Below are positions 15,955-23,559 of a DNA stretch of 32,333 nt, one piece after another. How positions within the stretch are numbered: position 1 is the first letter of the stretch; each line of letters starts with the position of its first letter. This DNA comes from Myxococcales bacterium. GTDB lineage: Bacteria; Myxococcota; Myxococcia; Myxococcales; Myxococcaceae. The notes beneath the pieces were generated by a model. It had not been told where the DNA came from. It saw nothing but the letters and a program-made list of their open reading frames with translations, and ran no database searches. The DNA is taken from positions 1-32,333 of the forward strand of contig JAUXRI010000302.1 of NCBI GenBank assembly GCA_030681895.1. Reading direction: 5' to 3'. The position numbers and the translations under genes are program-made.

Positions 15955-16834
15955 CGGCGGGACCCGCTCGTTTCACCAGTCGTTCTTCACCACCGACGAT
16001 GGCGCGCCCTTGTGGTTCGAGGAGCGCGGTGAAGGCCCGGCGATGCCCGCGGTGCTCTGCGACGGCCTCGGCTGTGACGGCTTCATCTGGCGCTACCTGT
16101 GGGAGCCACTGGCAGCGAATCGTCGGGTGCTCCATTGGAACTATCGCGGGCACGGCAAGAGCGGTGTGCCGACCGACGATACCCGCATCGGCGTCGAGTA
16201 CATCTGTGACGATCTGCTGCGGCTGATGGAGAGCCGCGGGCTCGAGCGCGCGGTGATCTTCGGCCACTCCATGGGCGTACAGATGGCGCTCGAGTTCCAT
16301 CGGCGTCACCCATCACGCGTCGCCGGGCTGGTGTTGATCTGCGGCTCGTACGGAACCCCGCTCGACACCTGGCACGATCACTCCCTCATGCGGCTCGCGT
16401 TCCCGGGCATGAAGGCCTTCGTCGAGCGCTTCCCCGGGGTGGCGAAGCTGGTGACGAGCAAGGTGCTGCGCACGGAGCTGGCGGTCGAGTTCGGCATTCG
16501 CACCGAGCTCAACCCGTTGTTGCTGAACCACAACGACTTCCACCCGTACATGGAGCACCTGGCGAAGATGCACCCGCTCTACTTCGTGCGGACGCTGGAC
16601 TCGCTGAAAGATCACTCCGCGCTCGATCACCTGTCTCAGGTGAACGTGCCGACGCTCGTGGTGGGTGGTGAGATCGATCGTTTCACGCCGGTGTGGTTGA
16701 GCCAGCGCATGGCCGAGCACCTGCCGAACTCGAAGTACCTCTTCGTGCAGGGCGGCAGCCACACCGCGCCGCTCGAGCGCCCGGGCCTCGTCAACGCAGA
16801 GATTGAGCAGTTCCTGGCGAAGCTCGAGGCGTGA
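15947..16834 (+). CDS. Alpha/beta-fold hydrolase
   Basis: 295 aa, no signal peptide, so cytosolic. The catalytic triad is visible: nucleophile S108 in the elbow FGHSMGVQ, acid D244 in GGEIDRFTP, and H272 in GGSHTAPLERP. The early CDGLGCDGFIW and WNYRGHGKS blocks carry the oxyanion-hole region. The substrate (ester, lactone, epoxide or other) cannot be told. The GTG start at 15947 lies within the end of the sigma-54 activator gene and has GGAGG 9 nt upstream, so the two are co-translated; the hydrolase may act in whatever response the activator controls (inference). Its last 44 nt overlap tail-to-tail with the methyltransferase gene. Confidence 0.87.
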   Translation: MSDGGTRSFHQSFFTTDDGAPLWFEERGEGPAMPAVLCDGLGCDGFIWRYLWEPLAANRRVLHWNYRGHGKSGVPTDDTRIGVEYICDDLLRLMESRGLERAVIFGHSMGVQMALEFHRRHPSRVAGLVLICGSYGTPLDTWHDHSLMRLAFPGMKAFVERFPGVAKLVTSKVLRTELAVEFGIRTELNPLLLNHNDFHPYMEHLAKMHPLYFVRTLDSLKDHSALDHLSQVNVPTLVVGGEIDRFTPVWLSQRMAEHLPNSKYLFVQGGSHTAPLERPGLVNAEIEQFLAKLEA

Positions 16835-17471
16835 CGCTCCGGTAGACGGCGAGATCGTTTGCGGCAGGTGACGCGAGCTCGAGCCACGGCACGGGCGGCA
16901 ACGGAAGGTCGACGCAGCACACGCGAATCTCTCGGGTCCGTGCGATCGCCTCGAGGTCCGTCAGCACGCGCTCGAGCCGCTCGCCGCTGAAGGGGCAATA
17001 CAGAAAGAAGACCGAGCCGAGGTGCATGCGGCCCGTCAGCTCGGCCGCGTCGCCTTCGATGACTGCGAGCCGATCGACGTGGAGCCGGGCGGCGAGCGCG
17101 CGGGTGGCGTCGACGAGCGCAGGCTGAATCTCGAGGGCGACCACCGCCGCTCCCGTCATCAGGTGCAGTACGGCCGCCGCACGACCCGGCCCCGCGCCGA
17201 CGTCGACGACGACGTCTGACGGTTCGATTCTCGCGTGCTCCACGAGGCGACACAGCACGTCGACCGGGCACGGCAGGTACGGAACGCAGCCTCGAGGCAG
17301 CTCAGGACCGTCATCGGGGATTCCGTCGAGCTCGAAGACCAGGTCGAGCCACGTGTCTCGGGCGGTGAAGGGCACCCGCATCAAGGCGGCGCGGAACTCG
17401 GCCGGAGACAGCTGCTGCTGCGAGAGCTGCAACCGGACCACGCTCGCGCTCTCTCGGTGCCTCGTCTCCAC
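16791..17471 (-). CDS. Class I SAM-dependent methyltransferase-like protein
   Basis: 226 aa. The SAM-binding motif I DVGAGPG (90-96) follows strand VVVDV, with motif II VVALEIQPALVDATR and VIEGDAAELT (acidic loop) behind it. The region SVFFLYCPFSGERLERVL replaces the usual motif IV, and no NPPY/DPPY is present, so this is a small-molecule or protein methyltransferase type rather than an N6-adenine enzyme. The substrate is unknown. The start codon is a GTG at 17471 without a strong ribosome site. Its 3' end overlaps the hydrolase gene by 44 nt on the other strand. It is divergent from the rhomboid gene across 72 bp. Confidence 0.72.
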   Translation of the reverse strand: METRHRESASVVRLQLSQQQLSPAEFRAALMRVPFTARDTWLDLVFELDGIPDDGPELPRGCVPYLPCPVDVLCRLVEHARIEPSDVVVDVGAGPGRAAAVLHLMTGAAVVALEIQPALVDATRALAARLHVDRLAVIEGDAAELTGRMHLGSVFFLYCPFSGERLERVLTDLEAIARTREIRVCCVDLPLPPVPWLELASPAANDLAVYRSVTPRASPGTAQSLR

Positions 17472-17543
17472 ACTCGGCAGCCTACCGGACCCCGCCCTCT
17501 CTCAGTGGTGCAACGCGAGCGTGTGCGCTCAAGTAGTCGGCCA

Positions 17544-18599
17544 ATGCCGAATTGCCCCGACCATCCTCGAGCGCTCGTCACCGGCGGGCTCGGCAGGGCG
17601 TGCCCGTTCTGCAAGGGCTCGTTGATGAGTCAGGCCGAGCTCGAAGGCGCGGTCCCCGAGGCGTCGACGGTGCTCGAGGTGGAGTCGCGCTCCGACGCGC
17701 TGCCGTTCAAGAAGCGCCGCTCGTGCCCTGACTGCGCGCAGGTCATGGCGCCGTGGCGAATCGGTCGGCTCGAGGCGTGGGTCGAGAAGTGCCCGTCGTG
17801 TGAGCTGCTCTGGGTCGAGGCTGGCGATCTCGCGTCGCTGAAGCTGGTGACGAAGTCGGTCGCGCGGGCCGACGCGTGGGCCTCGATGGACATCAAGGAG
17901 CGCTCAGAGATCGCGCAGGGCCTCGCCGATGCTCCGAAGCCGGTGGTTCAGGCGACGCTCGGTCAGACCGCGCAGGCGCTGGTGGGAGTCCCGGTGCTCA
18001 CCGGCCTCGAAGGTGCCCAGTCATCGATCGCCACGTGGGTGAGCGTGCTGATTCTGGCCATTGGCTTCGCCGCGAGCCTCGTGGCTCCGGAGTCGTTCGG
18101 CTTCGAGGCGCTCTCCTATCGCGGCGATCGGGACTCGCTGCTCGGCGTCGTGCCGGCGGTGTTCGCGCACGATGGCTGGGGTCACCTTCTGGGAAACCTG
18201 TTCTTCGCGTGGCTGTTCGGCGACGCGGTCGAACGGAAAAGCCCGCACTGGCTGGTGCCGGCCATGCTCTTCGGTGGCGGAGCGCTCACGCTGTTGAGCG
18301 ACTCGTTCTTCGCAGCGCCGACCATCTTCATCGGGGGCGCGAGCGGCGGCGTGTTCGGGTTGATGGGGTTGACCTTCGTGCTCCAGCGCCAGGGGAAGTG
18401 GATGATTCCCCTCCCCGGCTTCATGAGCGCGCAGCTGCCGTTGCCGTTCGTGATGGTGCTCTACGTGGGCTTCGACGTGTGGCTCGCCTCGATGGGCGAC
18501 GGCGGGATCGCGTGGATCGCCCACGGCGTCGGGTTCGTGATCGGCGTGCTCACGGCGCTGCTGGTGCGCGAGCCAGCACTGCCTTCACCGTCTCGCTGA
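17544..18599 (+). CDS. Rhomboid family intramembrane serine protease with N-terminal zinc ribbons
   Basis: 351 aa. The cytosolic N-terminus has two metal-binding segments: C4, C20, C23 and then C61-P-D-C64 with C83-P-S-C86, the latter matching the zf-TFIIB form (CPSCELLWVEAGDL). From about residue 165 there are six membrane helices with rhomboid hallmarks: H214 and N218 (WGHLLGN), nucleophile S267 in GGASGGVFG, and H327 in IAHGVGF, a complete Ser-His dyad. Rhomboids cleave single-pass membrane proteins within the bilayer. The zinc ribbons may recruit partners or sense metals (inference). The ATG at 17544 was chosen because the frame further upstream overlaps the divergent methyltransferase. 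Its final 50 nt overlap the Cys-rich gene on the other strand. Confidence 0.87.
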   Translation: MPNCPDHPRALVTGGLGRACPFCKGSLMSQAELEGAVPEASTVLEVESRSDALPFKKRRSCPDCAQVMAPWRIGRLEAWVEKCPSCELLWVEAGDLASLKLVTKSVARADAWASMDIKERSEIAQGLADAPKPVVQATLGQTAQALVGVPVLTGLEGAQSSIATWVSVLILAIGFAASLVAPESFGFEALSYRGDRDSLLGVVPAVFAHDGWGHLLGNLFFAWLFGDAVERKSPHWLVPAMLFGGGALTLLSDSFFAAPTIFIGGASGGVFGLMGLTFVLQRQGKWMIPLPGFMSAQLPLPFVMVLYVGFDVWLASMGDGGIAWIAHGVGFVIGVLTALLVREPALPSPSR

Positions 18600-19173
18600 C
18601 GGCCAGCAGACCTGCGTCGACCTGCGCCTTGAGGCCGTCGAGCTCGGCGATCAACGCGTCACCGAAGGCCACTTTGAGCTCGTCGCGGGCCCCCTCGTAC
18701 AGCGTGGGGCCGGTGGTGGCGCATTGCAGATCGTCCTTCACGTCCGAGTTGGGCCGCATCACGCCCTTGTCCCAGCAGATGGGGAACAGCCAGCACACCA
18801 TCGGTTTGATGGGGTGGTAGTCGCGGCCCGTCTTCAGCGCGAAAGCGTGGATTCCACAGCCCCTGCCCGTGCGGCTGAGGAAGACGCAGGCGCCCTTCCT
18901 GGTGTTCGAGCGCACGAACTTGCCGGTCGGGTACTCGGGGTCCTCGAAGACCTCGGGCTTGAACCACTCGCTGCTGGGAATGCCCAGGAAGGGCTCCAGC
19001 TCGGCCTTGAGCGCCAACAGCTTGTCTCGCTCCCCCGTGTTCACGTCGCAGCCGTACTGACAGCAGCTGTCGTTGCAGAACGTGCACTGCATGCACGCCT
19101 GGAAGTACCGCAGGGTGAAGATCTCGCTGTCCACCGAGTGGAGCGCAGGGACGGACCGAATCGGCAGCAACAT
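18550..19173 (-). CDS. Cys-rich metal-binding protein, YkgJ/DUF3109-like
   Basis: 207 aa with 11 cysteines. A dense N-terminal cluster, CMQCTFCNDSCCQYGC (C27, C30, C33, C37, C38, C42), is followed by C96 and C106-GIH109, then CWLFPIC (C127, C133) and C151. The pattern 'C-x2-C-x2-C-x3-CC', then GCGIH, then P-x-x-CWLFP, is that of Fe-S or zinc-chelating YkgJ/UPF0153-type proteins, whose functions remain largely undefined; some accompany maturation or oxidation systems. No signal peptide, so it is cytosolic. The start at 19173 lacks a clear ribosome site. It overlaps the rhomboid 3' end by 50 nt and is divergent from typA. Confidence 0.7.
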   Translation of the reverse strand: MLLPIRSVPALHSVDSEIFTLRYFQACMQCTFCNDSCCQYGCDVNTGERDKLLALKAELEPFLGIPSSEWFKPEVFEDPEYPTGKFVRSNTRKGACVFLSRTGRGCGIHAFALKTGRDYHPIKPMVCWLFPICWDKGVMRPNSDVKDDLQCATTGPTLYEGARDELKVAFGDALIAELDGLKAQVDAGLLAVSETVKAVLARAPAAP

Positions 19174-19211
19174 GGGCGGGGGCGCCTAGGGCCAACCGGC
19201 GGAGGCCGCAA

Positions 19212-19225
19212 GCAGAACGTTCTGC
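19212..19225. promoter_or_regulatory. 14-bp perfect palindrome upstream of typA
   Basis: GCAGAACGTTCTGC is a perfect palindrome in the 95-bp divergent spacer, 44 nt before the typA ATG and 39 nt before the Cys-rich gene start. The position suits a shared operator, but no regulator is identified. Confidence 0.3.
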
Positions 19226-19268
19226 GCACTATTCATCACCCGGCAACCCGTGTAGAGGCGGCCGCTCC

Positions 19269-21107
19269 ATGTTTCCCCGCGAAAAAATCCGCAACATCGC
19301 CATCGTCGCCCACGTCGACCACGGCAAGACCACTCTCGTCGATTTCATGTTGAGGCAGGGCGGAGCCTTCCGCTCCAACGAGCATGTCGCCGAGCGCGTC
19401 ATGGACTCGAACGATCTCGAGCGTGAAAAGGGCATCACGATCATGGCCAAGAACACGGCCATCTTGTGGAAGGACCACCAGATCAACATCGTCGACACGC
19501 CCGGCCACGCCGACTTCGGTGGCGAGGTGGAGCGCGGTCTGCGCATGGTCGACGGCGTGCTCCTGCTGGTCGACGCGGCCGAAGGCCCGCTGCCCCAGAC
19601 GCGCTTCGTGCTCTCGAAGGCGCTCGCGCTCGGGTTGAAGACGATGCTCGTCATCAACAAGATCGATCGCAAGGACGCCCGCGCGCCCGACGTGCTCGAC
19701 GCCGTCTACTCGCTCTACATCGACCTCGGCGCCGAAGAGAAAGACCTCGAGTTCCCGGTCATCTACGCCATCGCCCGTGAGGGCAAGGCGTCGCTCAAGC
19801 TCGAAGAGGTAGGCCCGAATCTCGAGCCGCTGTTCGACAAGATCATCGAGCACATCTCGGCCCCGCCCGCGCCCACGGTCGGCGACACCACGCAGCTGCT
19901 GATCGCCAACCTGGACTACGACGACTACGTCGGCCGCATCGGCATCGGCCGTATCAGCGCCGGCCGCCTCGCGCCCAACATGCCCGTCGCCATTTGCCGT
20001 GACGGTGGAAAGGTCGAGCAGGGCAAGGTCGTGAAGCTGTACGGCTTCTCGGGCCTCAAGCGCGTCGAGATCACCGACGCCGGGCCCGGGCAGATCGTCT
20101 GCGTCGCCGGCATCGAGGGCATGTCGATCGGTGACACCATCACCGACCCCGCCAATCCCAAGCCCCTGCCCCGCATCAAGGTCGACGAGCCGACCATGAT
20201 GATGGTGTTCCGCGTGAACGACGGGCCGTACGCCGGCAAAGAGGGCAAATACGTCACCTCCCGGAACCTGCGCGACCGCCTCCAGAAGGAGTCGTACCGC
20301 AACGTCTCGATTCGTGTCGAAGACACCGAGAGCCCTGACGCCTTCCGCGTCGTGGCGCGCGGAGAGTTGCAGCTGGCCGTCATCATCGAGACCATGCGCC
20401 GCGAGGGCTTCGAGCTCACCGCGTCGAACCCCGAGCCGATCATCAAGGAGATCGACGGCGTTCGGCATGAGCCGATGGAGTTGGTGATCTGCGATCTTCC
20501 CGAGACGGCCATCGGCATCGTCACCGAGCGCCTGGGGCCCCGTCGTGGCCGCATGGTCGACATGGTGCAGATGGGCGGCGCCCGCACGCGCGTCACCTAC
20601 CGCATCCCTGCGCGCGGCCTGGTCGGCTTCCGCAGCCAGTACCTCACCATCACCAAGGGTGAAGGCCTCATGTCGTCGCAGTTCGACGGCTGGGAGCCGC
20701 ACATGGGGTACATCCCCCGCCGCTCCAACGGCGCCATGATCGCCGACCGTCTGGGCGACTCGATCCCCTACGCGCTGTTCTCAATTCAGGAGCGCGGCAA
20801 GCTCTTCGTGCCGCCCGGCGTGGCGCTGTACGAGGGCATGATCATCGGCGAGCACGCGCACCCGAACGATCTCGACGTGAACGCGAGCCGCGAGAAGAAG
20901 CTCACCAACATTCGCGCCGCCGGTCGCGACGAGAACGTCGTGCTGACGCCTCCCGTCGAGATGGGCCTCGAGAAGGCGCTGGAGTGGATCGGCTCCGACG
21001 AGCTCGTCGAGGTGACGCCGAAGAACATTCGTCTTCGCAAGCGCATGCTCAGCTTCAACGATCGGTACCGTGCCGATCGTGAGCACAAGCGCGAGAAGGA
21101 GGAGTGA
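19269..21107 (+). CDS. typA: Ribosome-associated translational GTPase TypA/BipA
   Basis: 612 aa, the normal TypA length. G1 AHVDHGKTT (14-22), G2 region EREKGITI, G3 DTPGH (76-80) and G4 NKID (130-133) are intact. Domain II and the EF-G-like domains III and V follow (SESYRN-like stretch RLQKESYRNVSIRVEDT, GRGELQL-like block, EPIIKEIDGVRHEP). The C-terminal TypA-specific domain contains PRRSNGAMIADR, GDSIPYALFSIQERG and LTNIRAAGRDEN. It binds the 70S A-site in place of EF-G or during 50S biogenesis, and matters under stress and cold. A GAGG site lies about 10 nt before the ATG. It is followed 32 nt downstream by the FHA pair on the same strand. Confidence 0.97.
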   Translation: MFPREKIRNIAIVAHVDHGKTTLVDFMLRQGGAFRSNEHVAERVMDSNDLEREKGITIMAKNTAILWKDHQINIVDTPGHADFGGEVERGLRMVDGVLLLVDAAEGPLPQTRFVLSKALALGLKTMLVINKIDRKDARAPDVLDAVYSLYIDLGAEEKDLEFPVIYAIAREGKASLKLEEVGPNLEPLFDKIIEHISAPPAPTVGDTTQLLIANLDYDDYVGRIGIGRISAGRLAPNMPVAICRDGGKVEQGKVVKLYGFSGLKRVEITDAGPGQIVCVAGIEGMSIGDTITDPANPKPLPRIKVDEPTMMMVFRVNDGPYAGKEGKYVTSRNLRDRLQKESYRNVSIRVEDTESPDAFRVVARGELQLAVIIETMRREGFELTASNPEPIIKEIDGVRHEPMELVICDLPETAIGIVTERLGPRRGRMVDMVQMGGARTRVTYRIPARGLVGFRSQYLTITKGEGLMSSQFDGWEPHMGYIPRRSNGAMIADRLGDSIPYALFSIQERGKLFVPPGVALYEGMIIGEHAHPNDLDVNASREKKLTNIRAAGRDENVVLTPPVEMGLEKALEWIGSDELVEVTPKNIRLRKRMLSFNDRYRADREHKREKEE

Positions 21108-21139
21108 CCCGCGCCTCACCCTGAGCACATGATGCCGGG

Positions 21140-22315
21140 GTGAAGTGCTGGTTCGAGCGGCTCAGCCCTGCTGGAGACATCGTCGATCTGCCCGAGGGCA
21201 AGTCGACGATGGTCTACGGCCGCTCGTCGAAGGCCACGCTGGTGTTCGACGATGCGCTGGTGTCGGCGCGGCACTGCGAGGTGTGGTGCGACGGCGCCTT
21301 CTGGCGGGTGAAGGATCTCGGCACCGAGGCGGGCACCCAGGTGAATGGGCGACCCATTCGGTACCCGCGCGCGCTCTTCGACGGCGACCTGCTCCAGTTC
21401 GGGCGGGTGGAGCTCAAGTTCCGCTCCGAGGTGCGCGCCGACGATCCGCTCCTGCGTGACGCCATCGCGCGCGATCCCGACGCGGTGGAGCCGTGGCTCG
21501 TCTACGCCGACTGGCTGCTGGAGCGCGGAGACCCCCTCGGTGAGCGCATGGCCGCGGCGCGCAGTCACGGGCGCCTCGATCACGCGTCGTGGCTGGGACC
21601 ACTGGGAGAACGGCTGTTTCAAGGCGAGCTCGAGATCGACTGGCACCTCGGTCTCGCCCGGCGCGCGACGTTCCGGCAGGTCGTCGGTCAGCTGCCCTAC
21701 GACTGGCATGATGCCGTCAGCACCCTGCTGCGCACTCGCGTCACGCAGTTCCTGAGGGAGCTGGTGATCGACGTGCCCCGGCTTCGCGCCGGCCCGGCCC
21801 CGCTGGAGCTCGACGAGCTGATCGACGCACAGCGGTTGATCGCCAGCCTCCCCTCGCTGCCCAGCACGCTGGAGCGGCTGTCACTGGGCTACCGGATCGG
21901 CGATCGCTCCGAGCGGCTGTCGTGCATCGAGGAGCTCGCCCAGCGCGTGCCGCGGCTTCGGGGGAACGACGTATTCCTGAGCGTTCGCCACGCGCGGCTC
22001 CGCGTCCTGTCGACGGTCGACGGCTCACGCATGGTGGGCATCTCGGAGGGGCTGCGGCCGCTCACGCAGGTGACGCGCGTGCGGCGCAGCTCTCAGACGC
22101 AGCTGCACTTCGAGTCCCCACCGGGCATTCCCTTCATCGCCGACGGCAACCCCTGTCACTTCGCGCCCAGCGATGGCTCGTGGAAGCTCTTCGCGGGCCG
22201 GCTGCGCGGTGAGGTGCGCGTGAACAACCACACGACCTCGGTGTTCCAGCTCCTCCCTGGCGATCTCATCAGCATTCAGGGCGCGGGGACGTTCCGCTTC
22301 GAGGTGGTGGCGTGA
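21140..22315 (+). CDS. FHA-domain protein with TIGR02996 segment (first of a tandem pair)
   Basis: 391 aa, no signal peptide. Residues 20-95 are an FHA domain: G27-R28 (VYGRSSKATLVF), S43-A-R-H45 and TQVNG (66-70), the phosphothreonine-binding loops. Residues about 103-145, LLRDAIARDPDAVEPWLVYADWLLERGDPLGE in two overlapping pieces, match the TIGR02996 'repeat-companion' motif known from myxobacteria and planctomycetes. A middle region with LxxLxL character (about 190-260) and a C-terminal stretch (330-391: VRVNNHTTS, FQLLPGDLISIQGAGTFRFEV) resembling a degenerate second FHA sheet complete it. A GTG start at 21140 is used because ATGs just upstream lead straight to a stop in another frame. 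It overlaps its paralogue downstream by 4 nt (GTGA). Confidence 0.8.
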   Translation: MKCWFERLSPAGDIVDLPEGKSTMVYGRSSKATLVFDDALVSARHCEVWCDGAFWRVKDLGTEAGTQVNGRPIRYPRALFDGDLLQFGRVELKFRSEVRADDPLLRDAIARDPDAVEPWLVYADWLLERGDPLGERMAAARSHGRLDHASWLGPLGERLFQGELEIDWHLGLARRATFRQVVGQLPYDWHDAVSTLLRTRVTQFLRELVIDVPRLRAGPAPLELDELIDAQRLIASLPSLPSTLERLSLGYRIGDRSERLSCIEELAQRVPRLRGNDVFLSVRHARLRVLSTVDGSRMVGISEGLRPLTQVTRVRRSSQTQLHFESPPGIPFIADGNPCHFAPSDGSWKLFAGRLRGEVRVNNHTTSVFQLLPGDLISIQGAGTFRFEVVA

Positions 22316-23559
22316 GCCGCGCCTGGCTCAAACGAATCGACCTCGAGACCTTCGAGAGCGAGCGGCTCGAGCTCCCTTCCGAAGGCGACGAAGTGAGCGT
22401 CGGGAGGACGAAGCAGAACGCGATCGCGATCTCGTCGGTGCTGGTCTCTCGAGAGCACTGCGTGCTGGTGCGTACGGCTTCGGGGTGGGTCGTCGAAGAT
22501 CGCAACTCCTCGAGCGGCACGTGGATCAATGGGCATCGCACCACGCGGGCGCGCCTGGCCCACGGCGACGTGATCGATCTCTACGGAACGCTGCTGGTGT
22601 TCCTCGACCGGCTCGAGCACCGGGCGCCCGAGGCAGAGGCCGCGCTCGATCGCGCACCACACGATCGCGGCGCGGTGCTCGTGTGGGGCGACCGGCTGAG
22701 TGAACACGGCGATCCGCTCGGAGAGCAGTTGATGACCGGCGTCGTCGACCCTGCGTGCCTCGAGGGCCTCGCGCCCTTGTGTGAGGCCGGTCGGGTCGAG
22801 CTGGACTGGAGGGGCGGTCTCGTCGAGCGCGCGCGCGTGCGCTGCACCAGCGACGCGACCTTTCAGGACGTCGACCTGCTCGGGAGATTGATGTCGCTGC
22901 GGGTGTGCCGGTGGCTCACGGATCTCACGGTCGATTTGTGCACGTGGACGATGCCCGCTTCGAGCCGGCTGCAGAGCGACGCCGCCGCGGCACTCCGTGG
23001 GCTCCTGAGCGGCGCCGAGCTGCCCGCGCTCGAGGCGTTGTCGCTCGGGTACCTTTCGACGCCGCTGCCTGCGTCGCACTTTCGCGAGGCGCTCCTCGAT
23101 CGCCTTCCCGCCCGATTTCCGCTGCTCAAGACGCCCCCGGTCGACGTGCTGCCGCTGGTGCGTCACGCCTGGCTCGAGGTGGAGCAGCGCTCGGCTGAGG
23201 TGGAGTTCCAACAGGTCGGTCCCCAGGAGGGCGGTCGAATTCCGCTCCACACCGGCGTGTGGGTCGGCGGGGCGACCCCGACGAGGCTGCGGGCGATCGC
23301 TCCGGGCGTTCGACGAGAGGGCGTTCGCGAGAGCTTCTTGATCCGTCAGGAGGCGCCGCAGTGGTGCCTCGTCCCCGTCGAGCACGGGGTGCTGCTCAAC
23401 GGCCGCCCAGCCGTGTCGACCCGGTTGCTGCCGGGCGACGTGATCGAGGAGCCGAGGGGGACGCGGTTTCGTTTCGTCGTCAGGGTCGAGCCGTCGCCGC
23501 GCCAACAGCACACACCGCTGGTCGTCAGAGGAACGGACCCGACCGGCAGGAAGCCCTGA
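22312..23559 (+). CDS. FHA-domain protein, paralogue of the preceding gene
   Basis: 415 aa with the same architecture as its neighbour. The N-terminal FHA domain is a good one: G31-R32, SREH (46-49), and NSSSGTWING (65-74). It is followed by a weaker TIGR02996-like segment (APHDRGAVLVWGDRLSEHGDPLGEQL), a middle region with paired alignments to the first protein (ELPALEALSLGYLS versus TLERLSLGYRI) and a C-terminal half-FHA (VLLNGRPAVSTRLLPGDVI). FHA domains read phosphothreonine, so both are probably scaffolds in Ser/Thr-kinase signalling, which is abundant in myxobacteria (inference). The GTG start overlaps the previous TGA. The last 16 residues, HTPLVVRGTDPTGRKP, are duplicated 143 nt downstream outside the gene. 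Confidence 0.8.
   Translation: MSRAWLKRIDLETFESERLELPSEGDEVSVGRTKQNAIAISSVLVSREHCVLVRTASGWVVEDRNSSSGTWINGHRTTRARLAHGDVIDLYGTLLVFLDRLEHRAPEAEAALDRAPHDRGAVLVWGDRLSEHGDPLGEQLMTGVVDPACLEGLAPLCEAGRVELDWRGGLVERARVRCTSDATFQDVDLLGRLMSLRVCRWLTDLTVDLCTWTMPASSRLQSDAAAALRGLLSGAELPALEALSLGYLSTPLPASHFREALLDRLPARFPLLKTPPVDVLPLVRHAWLEVEQRSAEVEFQQVGPQEGGRIPLHTGVWVGGATPTRLRAIAPGVRREGVRESFLIRQEAPQWCLVPVEHGVLLNGRPAVSTRLLPGDVIEEPRGTRFRFVVRVEPSPRQQHTPLVVRGTDPTGRKP
23509..23559 (+). repeat. 3'-tail repeat, copy 1 (inside the second FHA gene)
   Basis: The last 17 codons of the FHA gene, including its TGA. They match 23652-23702 at 45 of 51 positions with no gaps. Confidence 0.8.

Noticed and set aside
19236..20702. 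488-codon open frame antisense to typA
   Set aside because: TypA motifs are complete on the other strand; the antisense product is Asp/Arg/Val-rich with no domain or ribosome site.
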